Positions 31,100-41,716 are shown, counted from the first letter of the stretch. The stretch is 64,000 nucleotides of DNA from Bradyrhizobium arachidis (GCF_015291705.1 NZ_CP030050.1:4898001-4962000); one strand, 5' to 3'. The notes: a model not told the origin generated them from the sequence alone. Translations and numbers: made by a program.

Positions 31100-31567
31100 G
31101 GTCGGCGATTGGGGCTGCGAGAACGATGCTGGCGATCAACAATTTAGACGACTGGACGCGGACATTCTGGCTGACCGTGCGGGGTTTGGTTGGCGCAGCG
31201 CCAGGCTAATCGCCGTGCGCCCAAAAAAAGTCATACCGCAATTGTGAATTGGTCCACAGACGGCGGCCGTTCAGTCTGTTTATCTGCCGCCAACCGGCCT
31301 CTCGTGCGCGCGTTTGGCATTGCGCATCTGGCGCCTTCGCATTTCGAAATTTCTGGGTGATCGCTATGGGCGTTTTTCATCGCACCGCCATGCTTTGCAG
31401 CTGGTTCATCGAGTCCACCATGAGCGGGTGTACCGAGAGATTTCGTGTGCGCTGAACAAGGCGCACAGAGATTTTCCCGAGGCCCCGCCGGTGACGGACG
31501 GGGCTTTTTCATGTTCGCAAGCTACCCATTCCGCCCGGCGGAGCCTTCGCGAGAAGGAGGCAGGGTC
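31100..31567 (+). other. 468-base gap ending in a + strand terminator: possible small RNA or leader
   Basis: No convincing gene is seen. On the + strand a canonical terminator stands at 31482-31509 with no gene before it. A 29-residue frame (ATG 31366 to TGA 31455) with a weak GGGTGATC upstream ends 27 bases ahead of it. This could be a small RNA, or a leader peptide plus attenuator for the gene at 31568. Confidence 0.4.
31482..31509 (+). terminator. Rho-independent terminator without an upstream gene
   Basis: GCCCCGCCG (31482-31490), loop GTGA, CGGACGGGGC (31495-31504) with one bulge, followed by TTTTT. The T-run marks the + strand as the transcribed one. Confidence 0.8.
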
Positions 31568-31771
31568 GTGTGGGAGTATTTTGGACCCGATTTCGCTTTC
31601 GACGTGGTCAAAGGGGTGGTCGCCGGAATAGCCTCAATGGCATTCCAGGTCGTGGCACCACGCACCTTTCGTGCCGCGAAGCAGTTTCGCGCGCGCTGGG
31701 TCGCGAGGAAAGCGGCGAGGCGAGCTGCGAGACGGGCACGTCGAAATGCGGTGGCGAATGATGAGCGGTGA
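31568..31771 (+). CDS. Small basic protein of unknown function
   Basis: The protein has 67 residues. GTG 31568 has GGAGG seven bases upstream, which decides the start within a longer open frame. The sequence begins (M)WEYFGPDFAFDVVKGVVAGI, has a short hydrophobic helix, and ends in an Arg/Ala-rich tail (RKAARRAARRARRNAVANDE). The hydrophobic part could touch the membrane, leaving the basic tail in the cytoplasm. I recognise no family. Confidence 0.62.
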   Translation: MWEYFGPDFAFDVVKGVVAGIASMAFQVVAPRTFRAAKQFRARWVARKAARRAARRARRNAVANDER

Positions 31772-31817
31772 GGAGCTGGTGGCCCGACGCATTAAGCGGA
31801 TAAAGTTGCTGAAATAA

Positions 31818-31843
31818 AAAGGGCGGCCTTTCGGCCGCCCTTT
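31818..31843. terminator. Bidirectional terminator
   Basis: AAAGGGCGGCC / GGCCGCCCTTT (31818-31828, 31833-31843) with a four-base loop, flanked by A-rich and T-rich sides. It lies between the convergent small basic protein gene and nrdJ and can serve both. Confidence 0.8.
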
Positions 31844-31885
31844 GCATATGTCCGGATCTAACGATCCTCGAGACGTTCTACGGCC

Positions 31886-34800
31886 TCACGAACACCCCGT
31901 CGTGGACCCGCAAGTGTCGCACTTCATGCAGGTGCCATTCCGCACCAGCGTGAAGTTGCCGCACTCCGAGCACATCTCGCCCTCGTAGCCCTTGGCCTTG
32001 GCTTCCGCGCGGCGCTCGGCCTTTGAGGGAGCCGCGACCGTTGCGGCGCTGCCGGCCTTGCTCCACTGGAGCGCCTCGAGCTTCTCGGTTGGCGAGAGGT
32101 CGTGGCTGGCTTCCTGCTTCAGGGCAACGGCGCCCTCGATGGCATCGCCGGCGCGGGCGCTTGCGCCGTGCGCGGCGAGGGCGGTGACCTTGCTGCCGCC
32201 GGTCGGCGCGCTGTCGTTGCCCTGGGCGACCGCGGCGCTGCCGCCGCGCATCACGACGAGGTTGTCGGTCCGGGAGCGGGTGAGGCCGCGCGAGACCAGC
32301 TTGGTCGCGTGCTGGGTCTCGTCCGGCTCCTTGCCTTCCTCGACGCCCTTGCCGAGCGCGTCGAAGTTCGACTCGGTCGGATCAACATGGGCGAGATCGA
32401 AGCGCGACATGTAGCTCACCGCCAGCTCGCGGAAGACGTAGTCGAGGATCGAGGTCGCGTACTTGATGCTGTCGTTGCCCTGCACGGGGCCCGCCGGCTC
32501 GAAGCGGGTGAAGGTGAAGGCGTCGACATACTCGTCCAGCGGCACGCCGTATTGCAGACCGAGGGAGACCGCGATCGCAAAATTGTTGATGAAGGAGCGC
32601 AGTGCGGCGCCTTCCTTGTGCATGTCGATGAAGATCTCGCCGAGACGGCCGTCGTCATACTCACCGGTCCGGAGATAGACCTTGTGGCCGCCGACGACCG
32701 CCTTCTGGGTGTAGCCCTTGCGTCGGTCAGGCATCTTCTCGCGCTCGCGCATCACGATGATGCGCTCGACCAGCTTCTCGACGATCTTTTCCGAGACCTG
32801 GGCGGCACGCGCCGCCATCGGCTTCTCGTAGAGCGTCTCGACCGCATCATCCTCGTCCTCATCGTCGCTGATGAGCTGCGAGTTGAGCGGCTGGCTGAGC
32901 TTCGAGCCGTCGCGATAGAGCGCGTTGGCTTTCAAGGCGAGCTTCCACGACAGCATGTAGGCGGACTTGCAGTCCTCCACCGTGGCGTCGTTCGGCATGT
33001 TGATGGTCTTGGAGATCGCACCCGAGATGAAGGGCTGCGCCGCCGCCATCATGCGGATGTGGCTCTCGACCGACAGATAGCGCTTGCCGATCTTGCCGCA
33101 GGGATTGGCGCAGTCGAACACCGGATAATGCTCGGCCTTCAGGTGCGGGGCACCTTCCACCGTCATCGCGCCGCAGATGTGGACGTTGGCCGCCTCGATC
33201 TCGCGCTTGGTGAAGCCGACGGCCTGGAGCAGGTCGAAGCCGGGGGCCGCGATCGCCTCGGCACCGATGCCGAGCTGGTCGCGGATGAAATCCTCGCCAA
33301 AGGTCCACTTGTTGAAGGCGAACTTGATGTCGAAGGCGGTCGGCAGGGCCTTCTCGACCTTGGCGATGGCTTCATCGGTGAAGCCTTTTGCCTTGAGGGT
33401 CGAGGCGTTGATCCCGGGCGCGTTGGACAGCGAGCCGTGGCCGACGGCGTAGGCCTCGATCTCCGCGATCTCGCTCTCGCGATAGCCGAGCGCGCGCAGC
33501 GCGGAGGGGACCGCACGGTTGATGATCTTGAAGTAGCCGCCGCCGGCGAGTTTCTTGAATTTTACCAGCGCGAAGTCCGGTTCGATGCCGGTGGTGTCGC
33601 AATCCATGACGAGGCCGATCGTGCCGGTCGGCGCGATCACCGTGGTCTGGGCGTTGCGATAGCCGTGCTTCTCGCCGAGCTCGAGCGCCGCATCCCAGGC
33701 CGCCTTGGCACGCTCGACAATGTCGGCCTGCGGGCAGGAGGCGTGGTCGAGCGGCACCGGGTTGACGCTGAGCGCCTCGTAGCCGGAGGCCTCGCCATGC
33801 GCGGCGCGGCGGTGGTTGCGGATGACGCGCAGCATGTGCGCGGCGTTCTTCTTGTAGCCGGGGAACGTGCCGAGCTCGGCCGCGATCTCGGCCGAGGTCT
33901 TGTAGGTGATGCCGGTCATCACCGCGGTCAGCGCGCCGCAGAGCGCACGGCCTTCCTTGGAGTCATAGGACAGACCCATGGTCATCAACAGGCCGCCGAT
34001 ATTGGCGTAGCCGAGGCCGAGTGTGCGGAACTCGTAGGAGAGCTCGGCGATCGCGCGCGAGGGGAACTGCGCCATCATCACCGAGATTTCGAGCACGATG
34101 GTCCAGAGCTGGCAGAGGTGCTCGTAGCCGGCGACGTCGAACTGCTTGGTCGTGGTGTTGTAGAAGGTGAGCAGGTTCGCGGACGCCAGGTTACAGGCGG
34201 TGTCGTCCAGGAACATGTATTCCGAGCACGGATTGGACGCGCGGATGTCGCCGGACGCCTTGCAGGTGTGCCAGTCGTTCATCGTGGTGTTGAAGTGCAG
34301 GCCCGGGTCGGCCGACGCCCAGGCGGCGTAGCCGATCTTCTCCCAGAGGTCGCGCGCCTTCAGCGTCTTCGTCACCTTCTTGGAGGTGCGGGCGTTCAGG
34401 TTCCAGTCGCCGTCGGTCTCGACTGCGCGCAGAAAATCGTCCTTCAGCGAGACCGAGTTGTTGGAGTTCTGGCCGGAGACTGTGAGGTAGGCTTCGCTAT
34501 CCCAGTCGGTGTCGTAGGTGTCGAACTGGATGTCCTTGTAGCCTTGCTTCGCAAACTGGATCACGCGCTTGATGTAGTTGTCAGGCACGAGGCTGCGGCG
34601 GGCGAGCTTGATCTCGCGGCGGAGCGCCGGGTTCTTCTCGGGGTCGAAGCAATCGTCGCCCGAGCCCTCGCAGTTCACGCAGGCCTTCAGCACCGCCTTG
34701 AGGTGCTTCTGGTTGATCTTGGAGCCGGTGACCAGCGCAGCAACCTTCTGCTCCTCCTTCACCTTCCAGTCGATGTAGGTCTCGATGTCGGGGTGATCGA

Positions 34801-35653
34801 CGTCGACGACGACCATCTTGGCCGCGCGGCGCGTGGTGCCGCCCGACTTGATCGCGCCGGCGGCGCGGTCGCCGATCTTGAGGAAGCTCATCAGGCCGGA
34901 CGAGCGGCCGCCACCCGACAGCTTCTCGCCTTCGCCGCGCAGGCGCGAGAAGTTGGAGCCGGTGCCGGAGCCGTACTTGAACAGGCGGGCTTCGCGGACC
35001 CAGAGGTCCATGATGCCGCCCTCGTTGACGAGGTCGTCACCGACGCCCTGGATGAAGCAGGCGTGCGGCTGCGGGTGCTCGTAGGCGGACTTGGACTTGG
35101 TCAGCTTGCCGGTGAAGGGGTCGACGTAATAATGGCCCTGGCCGGGGCCGTCGATGCCATAGGCCCAGTGCAGACCGGTGTTGAACCATTGCGGCGAGTT
35201 CGGCGCGACCATCTGCATGGCGAGCATGTAGCGGAGCTCGTCATAGAAGGCCTGGGCGTCTTCGTCATTGGTGAAGTAGCCGCCCTTCCAGCCCCAATAG
35301 GTCCAGCAGCCGGCGAGGCGGTCGAACACCTGTTTTGCGCTGAGCTCGCTGACATAGCGCTCTTTCTCGGGGAGCTGGCTAAGCGCCTCGGTGTCGGGCA
35401 CGGAACGCCACAGGAAGGAGGGAACGGATTCCTCCTCGACCTTCTTCAGGCGCGCGGCGACGCCGGCTTTGCGGAAATATTTCTGGGCAAGCACGTCGGA
35501 GGCGACCTGCGACCACTCGGTCGGGACCTCGACGTTATCCAGCTTGAACACGACCGAGCCGTCGGGATTGCGAATCTCCGACGTGGTCAGCCGGAACTCG
35601 ATCCCGGCGTAAGGTGACTGTCCCGAAGTGGTGTGGCGCCGCTCAATCCGCAT
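31886..35653 (-). CDS. nrdJ: Vitamin B12-dependent ribonucleotide reductase (class II)
   Basis: The protein has 1255 residues, the length usual for the long alphaproteobacterial form. It reduces ribonucleotides to deoxyribonucleotides with adenosylcobalamin, with or without oxygen. Seen motifs: [11 protein letters not shown] early, [40 protein letters not shown] with a redox Cys, [20 protein letters not shown], and a C-terminal cysteine cluster ([18 protein letters not shown]) that holds zinc and passes reducing power. The extra 200 residues before that cluster are linker-like. ATG 35653 begins [20 protein letters not shown]. The gene stands alone. Confidence 0.97.
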   Translation of the reverse strand: MRIERRHTTSGQSPYAGIEFRLTTSEIRNPDGSVVFKLDNVEVPTEWSQVASDVLAQKYFRKAGVAARLKKVEEESVPSFLWRSVPDTEALSQLPEKERYVSELSAKQVFDRLAGCWTYWGWKGGYFTNDEDAQAFYDELRYMLAMQMVAPNSPQWFNTGLHWAYGIDGPGQGHYYVDPFTGKLTKSKSAYEHPQPHACFIQGVGDDLVNEGGIMDLWVREARLFKYGSGTGSNFSRLRGEGEKLSGGGRSSGLMSFLKIGDRAAGAIKSGGTTRRAAKMVVVDVDHPDIETYIDWKVKEEQKVAALVTGSKINQKHLKAVLKACVNCEGSGDDCFDPEKNPALRREIKLARRSLVPDNYIKRVIQFAKQGYKDIQFDTYDTDWDSEAYLTVSGQNSNNSVSLKDDFLRAVETDGDWNLNARTSKKVTKTLKARDLWEKIGYAAWASADPGLHFNTTMNDWHTCKASGDIRASNPCSEYMFLDDTACNLASANLLTFYNTTTKQFDVAGYEHLCQLWTIVLEISVMMAQFPSRAIAELSYEFRTLGLGYANIGGLLMTMGLSYDSKEGRALCGALTAVMTGITYKTSAEIAAELGTFPGYKKNAAHMLRVIRNHRRAAHGEASGYEALSVNPVPLDHASCPQADIVERAKAAWDAALELGEKHGYRNAQTTVIAPTGTIGLVMDCDTTGIEPDFALVKFKKLAGGGYFKIINRAVPSALRALGYRESEIAEIEAYAVGHGSLSNAPGINASTLKAKGFTDEAIAKVEKALPTAFDIKFAFNKWTFGEDFIRDQLGIGAEAIAAPGFDLLQAVGFTKREIEAANVHICGAMTVEGAPHLKAEHYPVFDCANPCGKIGKRYLSVESHIRMMAAAQPFISGAISKTINMPNDATVEDCKSAYMLSWKLALKANALYRDGSKLSQPLNSQLISDDEDEDDAVETLYEKPMAARAAQVSEKIVEKLVERIIVMREREKMPDRRKGYTQKAVVGGHKVYLRTGEYDDGRLGEIFIDMHKEGAALRSFINNFAIAVSLGLQYGVPLDEYVDAFTFTRFEPAGPVQGNDSIKYATSILDYVFRELAVSYMSRFDLAHVDPTESNFDALGKGVEEGKEPDETQHATKLVSRGLTRSRTDNLVVMRGGSAAVAQGNDSAPTGGSKVTALAAHGASARAGDAIEGAVALKQEASHDLSPTEKLEALQWSKAGSAATVAAPSKAERRAEAKAKGYEGEMCSECGNFTLVRNGTCMKCDTCGSTTGCS

Positions 35654-36419
35654 TGTCTTGCCCCGTCCTTATCTTTGACCGGATCCGCTCCTCGTTGGAA
35701 GCGGGCCGGGTCGTCATTTCGCTTCGCGAGTCCTCCCGGGCCGTAGCCTTAAGGCTTCGCAGTTCAGCCGGTGGATTCCGGCCCAGTTTCTCCCGGTGCG
35801 ATGGCTCGATGCGTGCATCGATCATCCCGCCGGCATGTCCACACCCATCCGCCCCAACGGGATGTGCGCGACATGCGTTCAACGCCCCACAACGTCACTT
35901 CTTCAACCGATGCCATCCGAGCCTTTTGCCGGCCCGTTCTGGCGCCCGAAAAGCCCGCTTCTTGAGGGCAGACAAGCCCTCATCCGCAGCCTTTGGCCGG
36001 CTGGCGGAGCTAAGATTTGCGAGACCCTTTGGGGGAGTGCCGGCGGGACGCAAACTCACTCGCGCCGAACGGACCGAAAGCTAGGACTCTCCGTTGCGCC
36101 CGTCAAGAACTAGTGCGAGTTCCTGAATCAAATACTAAATATGGTGGATTGCGGGGGATAACAGGGGGCAAGCCCTCACCTGTTGTTGAGCCAAGTATCA
36201 GTGAGTCCTCAGGGATTCCCAACCGAAAAAATTTGTCTTCCGTGACGATACGGAGCCTTCATCCCGCTGTTCACAGGGCAGGTATATTTTTCGGGACCGG
36301 GATTGCGTCAGCAGGACTCACGTACCCTTACGGAAGATGAGGGCAGGCATGCCCGCCGAGGTGGTGGTGAAGGGGGCGAATCCGGGCCAAGCTGACCTCG
36401 ATTTTGCCGGACTGCCCAC
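35654..36419. other. 766-base gap upstream of nrdJ
   Basis: I find no gene with coding-like sequence and a start. The nrdJ promoter and a long leader presumably lie here on the minus strand. I searched by eye for a cobalamin riboswitch B12 box (GCCACTG) on both strands and did not find it. The bases near 36130-36145 (TACTAAATATGGTGG) are AT-rich and might contain a promoter, but I cannot match them to an NrdR box. Confidence 0.4.
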
Positions 36420-37316
36420 ATGCTTGATTCGACTCGCCGGGATACGCGTCCGCGTATCGCCCCGGCCGGCCTGATGTTCCTCGCGATCACCTCGATCGGC
36501 TGGGGTTTCAATTGGCCGGTGACGAAATTCCTCCTCGCCGAGCTGCCGCCGCTGACCCTGCGCGGGGTGACCGGCGTGCTCGGCGCGCTGTTGCTGGCGG
36601 CGCTGGCGATCATCCGCCGGCAGAGCCTGAAGGTGGACCCTGCGATCTGGCCGCGCCTGCTCACCGCCGCCGTCCTCAACGTCACCGGCTGGATGGTGCT
36701 GATGGGGCTCGCGCTGCTCTGGCTGCCGGCGAGCGAAGCGGCACTGATCGCCTACACCATGCCGGTGTGGGCCTCGATCATCGCCTGGCCGGTACTGGGC
36801 GAGCGGCCGACATTGCTGCGCACGCTCGGGCTGGTGATGGCCTTTGCGGGGCTTGCCTCGATCATGGGCGGCAACGGCATTGCCGCGAGCGCGGAGAAGC
36901 TGCCGGGGATCATCATGGCGCTCACCGGGGCGCTCGGCTTTGCCGTCGGCACGGTCTTCTCCAAGAAATACCCGATCCATCTGCCGCCGATCACGGCCGC
37001 GGCCTGGCAGATCGGGATCGGCTGCCTGCCGATCTCGATCGTCGGCCTCCTGGTCGAGACCTCGCATCTGGACAAGGTGACGCCGGTCGGATGGTGGCTG
37101 CTGCTCTATTCGACCGTCGTGCAGTTCTGCATCGCCTATGTCAGCTGGTTCGCCGCGCTGGCGCGATTGCCGGCGTCGGTGGCCGCGATCGGGACGATGG
37201 CGGTGCCGGTGATCGGCGTCGTCGCGTCCGCGATCGCGCTGCACGAGCCGCTCGGAGCGGGCCAGATCGCGGCGCTGGTGTTCACGCTGGCGGCCGTGGT
37301 GCTGGCGACGCGTTAG
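36420..37316 (+). CDS. EamA/DMT-family transporter
   Basis: The protein has 298 residues with ten predicted membrane segments in two repeats. Family signs: ITSIGWGFNWPVTKFLLAEL (helix 1), AALIAYTMPVWASIIAWPVL and GERPTLLRTLGL (end of first half), then AAIGTMAVPVIGVVASAIAL and HEPLGAGQIAAL. It differs clearly from the other EamA protein at 20196. The substrate is unknown. The stop codon is shared as TTAG with the convergent hybrid kinase. Confidence 0.9.
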   Translation: MLDSTRRDTRPRIAPAGLMFLAITSIGWGFNWPVTKFLLAELPPLTLRGVTGVLGALLLAALAIIRRQSLKVDPAIWPRLLTAAVLNVTGWMVLMGLALLWLPASEAALIAYTMPVWASIIAWPVLGERPTLLRTLGLVMAFAGLASIMGGNGIAASAEKLPGIIMALTGALGFAVGTVFSKKYPIHLPPITAAAWQIGIGCLPISIVGLLVETSHLDKVTPVGWWLLLYSTVVQFCIAYVSWFAALARLPASVAAIGTMAVPVIGVVASAIALHEPLGAGQIAALVFTLAAVVLATR

Positions 37317-39553
37317 TCGCCCAGCGCCTTCCGGATCATCTCGGCGAGCTGGTTGCGCCGATAGGGTTTTGTCAGCAGCAGCACGCCGTCATCTAACTTG
37401 CCGTGATGGACGATGGCGTTGTCGGTGTAGCCGGAGGTGTAGAGCACCTTCAGCCCCGGGCGGAGCGCTGCCACCTTGTCGGCGAGCTCGCGCCCGCTCA
37501 TGCCGCCGGGGATGACGACGTCGGTGAAGAGGAGGTCGAAGGCCTGGCCGGCCTCGATCAATTCCAGCGCGGCCTTGCTGTCCGCAGCGGCGACGGTCTT
37601 GTAGCCGAGACCCTGCAATTGCGCGGTGACGAAGTTGCGCACCAGCGGATCGTCCTCGACCACGAAAATGGTCTCGGCGCCGCCCTCGGCTTGCGGCGGC
37701 GTGGCGGCGGCCGCGTCGCTCGCGCCTTCGCCCGGCGGCAGATAGAGCTTGATCGTGGTGCCGTGGCCTGGCTCGCTGTAGATCTTGATATGGCCGCCGG
37801 ACTGCTTGACGAAGCCGTAGACCATGGAGAGGCCGAGGCCCGAGCCCTTGCCGACCTCCTTGGTGGTGAAGAACGGCTCGAACGCCTTCTGCTGGATGTC
37901 GGTCGACATGCCGGTGCCGGTGTCGCTGACCGCGAGCATCACGTAGGGACCTGGCACCACCTCGGCATTGGCCTGCGCATAGGCCTCGTCGAGCGCGACG
38001 CGGTGGGTCTCCAGCAGCAGCTTGCCGCCGTTCGGCATGGCGTCGCGGGCATTGATCGCCATGTTGAGCACGGCGTTGGTGAGCCGGGACGGATCGATAT
38101 GCGCCGTCATCGGACCCTGTTCGAGCACGGTCTCGATCTGGATCTGCTCGCCGAGGGTCGGGCGCAAGAGCTTTGCGATGTCGGTGATCGCCGTGTTGAT
38201 CTCGACGTTGCGCGGCTGGAGCGGCTGCTTGCGCGCGAAGGCGAGCAGGTGCTGGATCAGCTCGGCGCAGCGCTCGGCTGCATCGTCGATCAGGCGCGCC
38301 ACGCGCTGCAGCTCGGGCTGCTGCTTCAGGCTCGCCACCAGCGTCTCGGTGTTGCCGGAGATCACGGTCAGCATGTTGTTGAAGTCGTGCGCGACGCCGC
38401 CGGTCAGCTTGCCGATGGCGTCCAGCTTCTGCGACTGGTGCAACTGCCGCTCGGTGTCGCGCGAGGTGGTCGCGTCGTGATAGACCAGCACCGCGCCGGA
38501 AATGTCGCCTTGCCCGTCCAGCATCGGCCGGCCGCTGATCATCAGGTGGCGCGGGTCATTGCCGCTGTGCGGGCGGACGATCATCTCGATGGCTTCGAAA
38601 TGCTCGCCGCGCAGCACGCGCGTCGACGGCAGCTCGTCGGCCCTCAGCGGCGTGACGCCGTCGCCGTGAAACACATCCGACAGCGCCCGCAGATTGCGCA
38701 GGTTCATGCCGGCCCGGTGCAGCAGCATGCGCTCGGCCGCCGGATTGGACAACAGGACATTGCCCTCGATGTCGATGACCAGCACCGCCTCCGCCATGCT
38801 GCGAAAGGTGCTCTGGAGCACGTTGACCGACAGGCGCAGCTCGTCATGCGCGGTGACCAGATGCTCGGTGCGCTCGGCAACCGCGGCCTCGAGCTGTTCG
38901 TTGGCGGCGGTAGCTTCCTCGAGCGTGCTCTTGAGCGCGCTCTGGGCGCGATGGCTCTCGCGCATCACCATCAGCACGAGCAGCAGGATCACCAGCGCGC
39001 CGGCAACGTCGATGCCGAGCAGCACGATGCCGGTGCGGCGCGAATCCTGGGAGCGCGCGGTCAGCAGTCGTTCCTCTTCCGTGCTCAGCTGGTCGAGATT
39101 GCCCATCACCGTGTCCATGAGGCCGCGGCCCTCGGCCTTGCCCTGGAGCGCGGCAATGCCGGCGTCGTCGTTTGCGGCGCGCAGGCGCATCGCCGCGGCG
39201 GCGACCTCCATCCGGCGCAGCGCCAGCGGCTCGGTGCCCTCCAGCAACGCGACCTGGTCGGGATTGTCGCGCACGTCGCGCTTGAGGCTCGCGAGCGCCG
39301 GCGCGATCTGGGCGTGGGCGGCCTCGAATTCATCGCTGAAGGCCTGGTTGCGGTAGATTTCGTAGCCGCGCGCGGCGCTCTCGGCGCGGCGCAGCAGCAC
39401 GCGCAGATCGGAGATCTTCTTCAGCACCTGGACGGTGTGGCTGACCCAGGTGGTATCGGACCGCGACTTGACGTCGAGGGCGATCGAGGCGGCGGTGATG
39501 ATCAGGAGGATGGCGAGTCCAGCACCGAGAATGACGCGTTGCGTTGGGATCAA
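37313..39553 (-). CDS. Hybrid sensor histidine kinase (CHASE3-PAS-HisKA-HATPase-REC)
   Basis: The protein has 746 residues. The TTG start at 39553 overlaps the TGA stop of the preceding response regulator gene (TTGA), so the genes are translationally coupled. Order: membrane helix (8-27), periplasmic CHASE3-type domain (30-170), second helix (174-197), coiled coil, PAS (245-370), dimerisation helix with phospho-acceptor His389 (GGVAHDFNN), ATPase with DTGTGMS and GKGSGLGLSMVYG, and a receiver domain with Asp678 and Lys729. The signal is unknown. His to internal Asp transfer, then to a further partner, is the usual scheme. Confidence 0.93.
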   Translation of the reverse strand: MIPTQRVILGAGLAILLIITAASIALDVKSRSDTTWVSHTVQVLKKISDLRVLLRRAESAARGYEIYRNQAFSDEFEAAHAQIAPALASLKRDVRDNPDQVALLEGTEPLALRRMEVAAAAMRLRAANDDAGIAALQGKAEGRGLMDTVMGNLDQLSTEEERLLTARSQDSRRTGIVLLGIDVAGALVILLLVLMVMRESHRAQSALKSTLEEATAANEQLEAAVAERTEHLVTAHDELRLSVNVLQSTFRSMAEAVLVIDIEGNVLLSNPAAERMLLHRAGMNLRNLRALSDVFHGDGVTPLRADELPSTRVLRGEHFEAIEMIVRPHSGNDPRHLMISGRPMLDGQGDISGAVLVYHDATTSRDTERQLHQSQKLDAIGKLTGGVAHDFNNMLTVISGNTETLVASLKQQPELQRVARLIDDAAERCAELIQHLLAFARKQPLQPRNVEINTAITDIAKLLRPTLGEQIQIETVLEQGPMTAHIDPSRLTNAVLNMAINARDAMPNGGKLLLETHRVALDEAYAQANAEVVPGPYVMLAVSDTGTGMSTDIQQKAFEPFFTTKEVGKGSGLGLSMVYGFVKQSGGHIKIYSEPGHGTTIKLYLPPGEGASDAAAATPPQAEGGAETIFVVEDDPLVRNFVTAQLQGLGYKTVAAADSKAALELIEAGQAFDLLFTDVVIPGGMSGRELADKVAALRPGLKVLYTSGYTDNAIVHHGKLDDGVLLLTKPYRRNQLAEMIRKALGD

Positions 39554-39963
39554 GGTGCTTCTTTCTGATCCTTCGGCAAGGCGGCCGCGCCGAGGCATTC
39601 CCGGATCGTGGTCAGCAGCGCATCGGGCGTGAACGGCTTGCGCAGGCAGCGCATCGCACCGAGCTCGAGCGCCATGCGGAGGAAATCGGGCGAGGGCGAG
39701 GCGGACGATGCGAAGGCGTAGCCGGACATCGCGATCAGCGGCACGGACGGCGCGCGCTCGTGAAAGATGCGGATGGACTCGAAGCCGCGCATATGCGGCA
39801 TGAAGATGTCGACCAGCATCACGTCATAGGCCTGCGCTTCCAGCGCGGCCAGTCCCGTTTCGCCGCCGTCGGCCAGCGTGACGTCGAAGCCCTGACGTTG
39901 GAGGAGGACCTCGATGGTCGCGCCGACCATCGGATCGTCATCTACCACGAGGATACGCGGCAT
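39550..39963 (-). CDS. Single-domain response regulator
   Basis: The protein has 137 residues and is a receiver domain only. The acidic pocket is VVDDDPM (residues 6-12), the phospho-acceptor is Asp52 in MLVDIFMPHM, the switch residue is Ser in LIAMSGY, and the conserved Lys is in CLRKPFTPD. ATG 39963 has GGGAAG upstream. It overlaps the hybrid kinase gene by four bases and should act with it, as a phosphate carrier or sink, since it has no output domain. Confidence 0.92.
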   Translation of the reverse strand: MPRILVVDDDPMVGATIEVLLQRQGFDVTLADGGETGLAALEAQAYDVMLVDIFMPHMRGFESIRIFHERAPSVPLIAMSGYAFASSASPSPDFLRMALELGAMRCLRKPFTPDALLTTIRECLGAAALPKDQKEAP

Positions 39964-40496
39964 GACACTTCCCAGCAAATCCAAGTCCCCATCGGGATTT
40001 GTGATATCCGCGAATCGTGGGTCGGGTCAATTTTGGATTGGAGCGATGTAGATATGCACGGCGTGGTGCATAGGGGCATGCGGGTTCCATCGGGGCGCAA
40101 TTCGGCACGCGAATTGTGACAAGGTTCGCGAAAGCTTGAAGCAAGGTGTAGGGAGCTGTCACGCTGGGCGCAAACGGCCAGGCCCGCCTCGATACGCGCT
40201 CCGGCGCCGCCTGCGCGACATCCGCGCTCAATGTCGGCGAATGATCCGCTCGCGATGAGAATTTGCAGAGGAGGCGCAAGCAACTTTGGTTGGGCTTGTA
40301 CCCATGGAGCAGCTCTTCGCCTGAATCGTAGGCAGCGACATCGATGTTAGATTGAAAACGGAGATTTGACCGACGTCGAGCGCCTCTCACCTCATTGGGT
40401 GAGGCATCCTGCCGCGAGTCGCCATATCATCATATTGCTTCCTTAGATTGCACGAACAGTTATTGGTGTCCGGCGGCCCTCGGGCGGGGGAGTACG
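39964..40496. other. 533-base divergent gap with a perfect inverted repeat
   Basis: No gene is seen. At 40053-40072, TATGCAC and GTGCATA form a perfect 7-base inverted repeat around six bases, a plausible operator for the response regulator/kinase operon that begins 90 bases away. The end of the gap carries the GGGGGAG ribosome binding site of the LuxR gene. Confidence 0.45.
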
Positions 40497-41636
40497 GTGA
40501 ATTTCTCCAGTGATAAGATCGAGAAGGTCCTCGACCTCATTTACGACGCCGCGGCCGAGAACGTTCTTTGGCCACATGTGCTCACGGCGATCGCCGATCT
40601 GACGCGCAGCGAGGGCGGCATCCTGTTCGGTCAGTCCCTCACCGCGGAGCGGGTCTATTTCGATTTCAACGGCCGTCTCAACGAGGAGTGCAACCGCGTC
40701 TATCAGCAGCGGCATATGCAGAATCCCTGGTCGCAATACATGGAGAACCAGCCGGTCGGCCGGCTGGTGCTGTCCGACGAAGCGATCTCGCTGGGGGAGC
40801 TTCAAACGTCTGCGTTCTACGACGAGGTGCTGCGGCCGCAGGAGATCGGCCACAACGGAATGATGGCGCTCGCGGCGCGCGATGATTTTCGTGCCGCCTT
40901 CAACATGTGTCGCAGCGCGCGGCTGGGGCCGTTCGATCCCGACGAGCAGCAGCTGTTGGAATGGTTGGCTCCGCATCTCTGCCGGTCGGTGACGCTCGGA
41001 TTCCGGATCGACGGCTACCTCGCCATGCAGCAGGCTGCCTTCAATGTCCTCGACCGGCTTGCCGACGGCGTCGCCGTGCTCGACCGCAAGGCGCGGGTGC
41101 TGTTCGCCAACGGCGCAGCCCGCCGCATGGCGGAGGAGGGCGTGCTGCGGCTGCATCAATCAGTCGGGACGTATTCGCCCGCACATTCGCAGCGGCTGAG
41201 CGAGCTGATCCGCGTCGCGTTGCAGGGCGGTGCTGGCGGTGCCATGAGCCTGCCGCGCAATAGCGACGGCCGGCTTCTGACCGTTCTGGTCGCCGCGATC
41301 CGGAGCAAGGATCTCGGGCGGCTGTCGGATGCCGGTGTGAAGGATGCTGCGGTGCTGCTGTTCATCATCGATCCCGCCAACCGGCGATCGATCCCGCTCG
41401 GACAGATCATGGACGCCTACGGCCTGACGCATGCCGAGGCGCGGGTGGCCCTTGCGGCCTCGTCGGGGAATACGGTCCTGGAGACCGCGCAATCGCTGAA
41501 GCTGTCGCCCAACACCATCAAGACGCATCTGCGCCGCGTCTTCGCCAAGACTGGGACCGGCCGCCAGGCTGAGCTTGCCGGCTTGATCGCGGCAATCGGC
41601 AGCGTGCGGATCGGGGAAGCGGACCAGGGACAGTGA
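40497..41636 (+). CDS. LuxR-family transcriptional regulator
   Basis: The protein has 379 residues. GTG 40497 has GGGGGAG six bases upstream. The first ~190 residues form a sensor-like region (VNFSSDKIEKVLDLIYDAA ...), followed by a PAS-like segment (FNVLDRLADGVAVLDRKARV LFANGAAR) and a C-terminal LuxR HTH (LTHAEARVALAASSGNTVLE, LKLSPNTIKTHLRRVFAKTG). It is not a quorum-sensing LuxR, since the autoinducer domain is absent. The ligand and targets are unknown. Confidence 0.9.
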   Translation: MNFSSDKIEKVLDLIYDAAAENVLWPHVLTAIADLTRSEGGILFGQSLTAERVYFDFNGRLNEECNRVYQQRHMQNPWSQYMENQPVGRLVLSDEAISLGELQTSAFYDEVLRPQEIGHNGMMALAARDDFRAAFNMCRSARLGPFDPDEQQLLEWLAPHLCRSVTLGFRIDGYLAMQQAAFNVLDRLADGVAVLDRKARVLFANGAARRMAEEGVLRLHQSVGTYSPAHSQRLSELIRVALQGGAGGAMSLPRNSDGRLLTVLVAAIRSKDLGRLSDAGVKDAAVLLFIIDPANRRSIPLGQIMDAYGLTHAEARVALAASSGNTVLETAQSLKLSPNTIKTHLRRVFAKTGTGRQAELAGLIAAIGSVRIGEADQGQ

Positions 41637-41689
41637 CGCCTTTGGCGTCGTATGAGCTTGCGGAGTTCGACCGGCTCGGAAAGCCGTGA

Positions 41690-41716
41690 GCGGCGCCGGT
41701 AGTCTACCGGCACCGC
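41690..41716. terminator. Hairpin between convergent LuxR and BA14K genes
   Basis: GCGGCGCCGGTAG and TACCGGCACCGC form a stem of about 11 bases with one mismatch and a tiny loop, near the middle of the 106-base convergent gap. It probably ends transcription from both sides. Confidence 0.55.

Noticed and set aside
32102..35617. Very long + strand open frame opposite nrdJ (1171 codons)
   Set aside because: It is the high-GC antisense shadow of nrdJ; its sequence has no family motif and is rich in Arg/Gly/Val/Asp as expected for such shadows.
36120..36150. Possible NrdR box upstream of nrdJ
   Set aside because: The AT-rich stretch does not match the palindromic NrdR consensus, and only one site is present where two are expected.
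35654..36419. Cobalamin riboswitch for the B12-dependent reductase
   Set aside because: No B12-box (GCCACTG) was found on either strand; no other recognisable riboswitch core.
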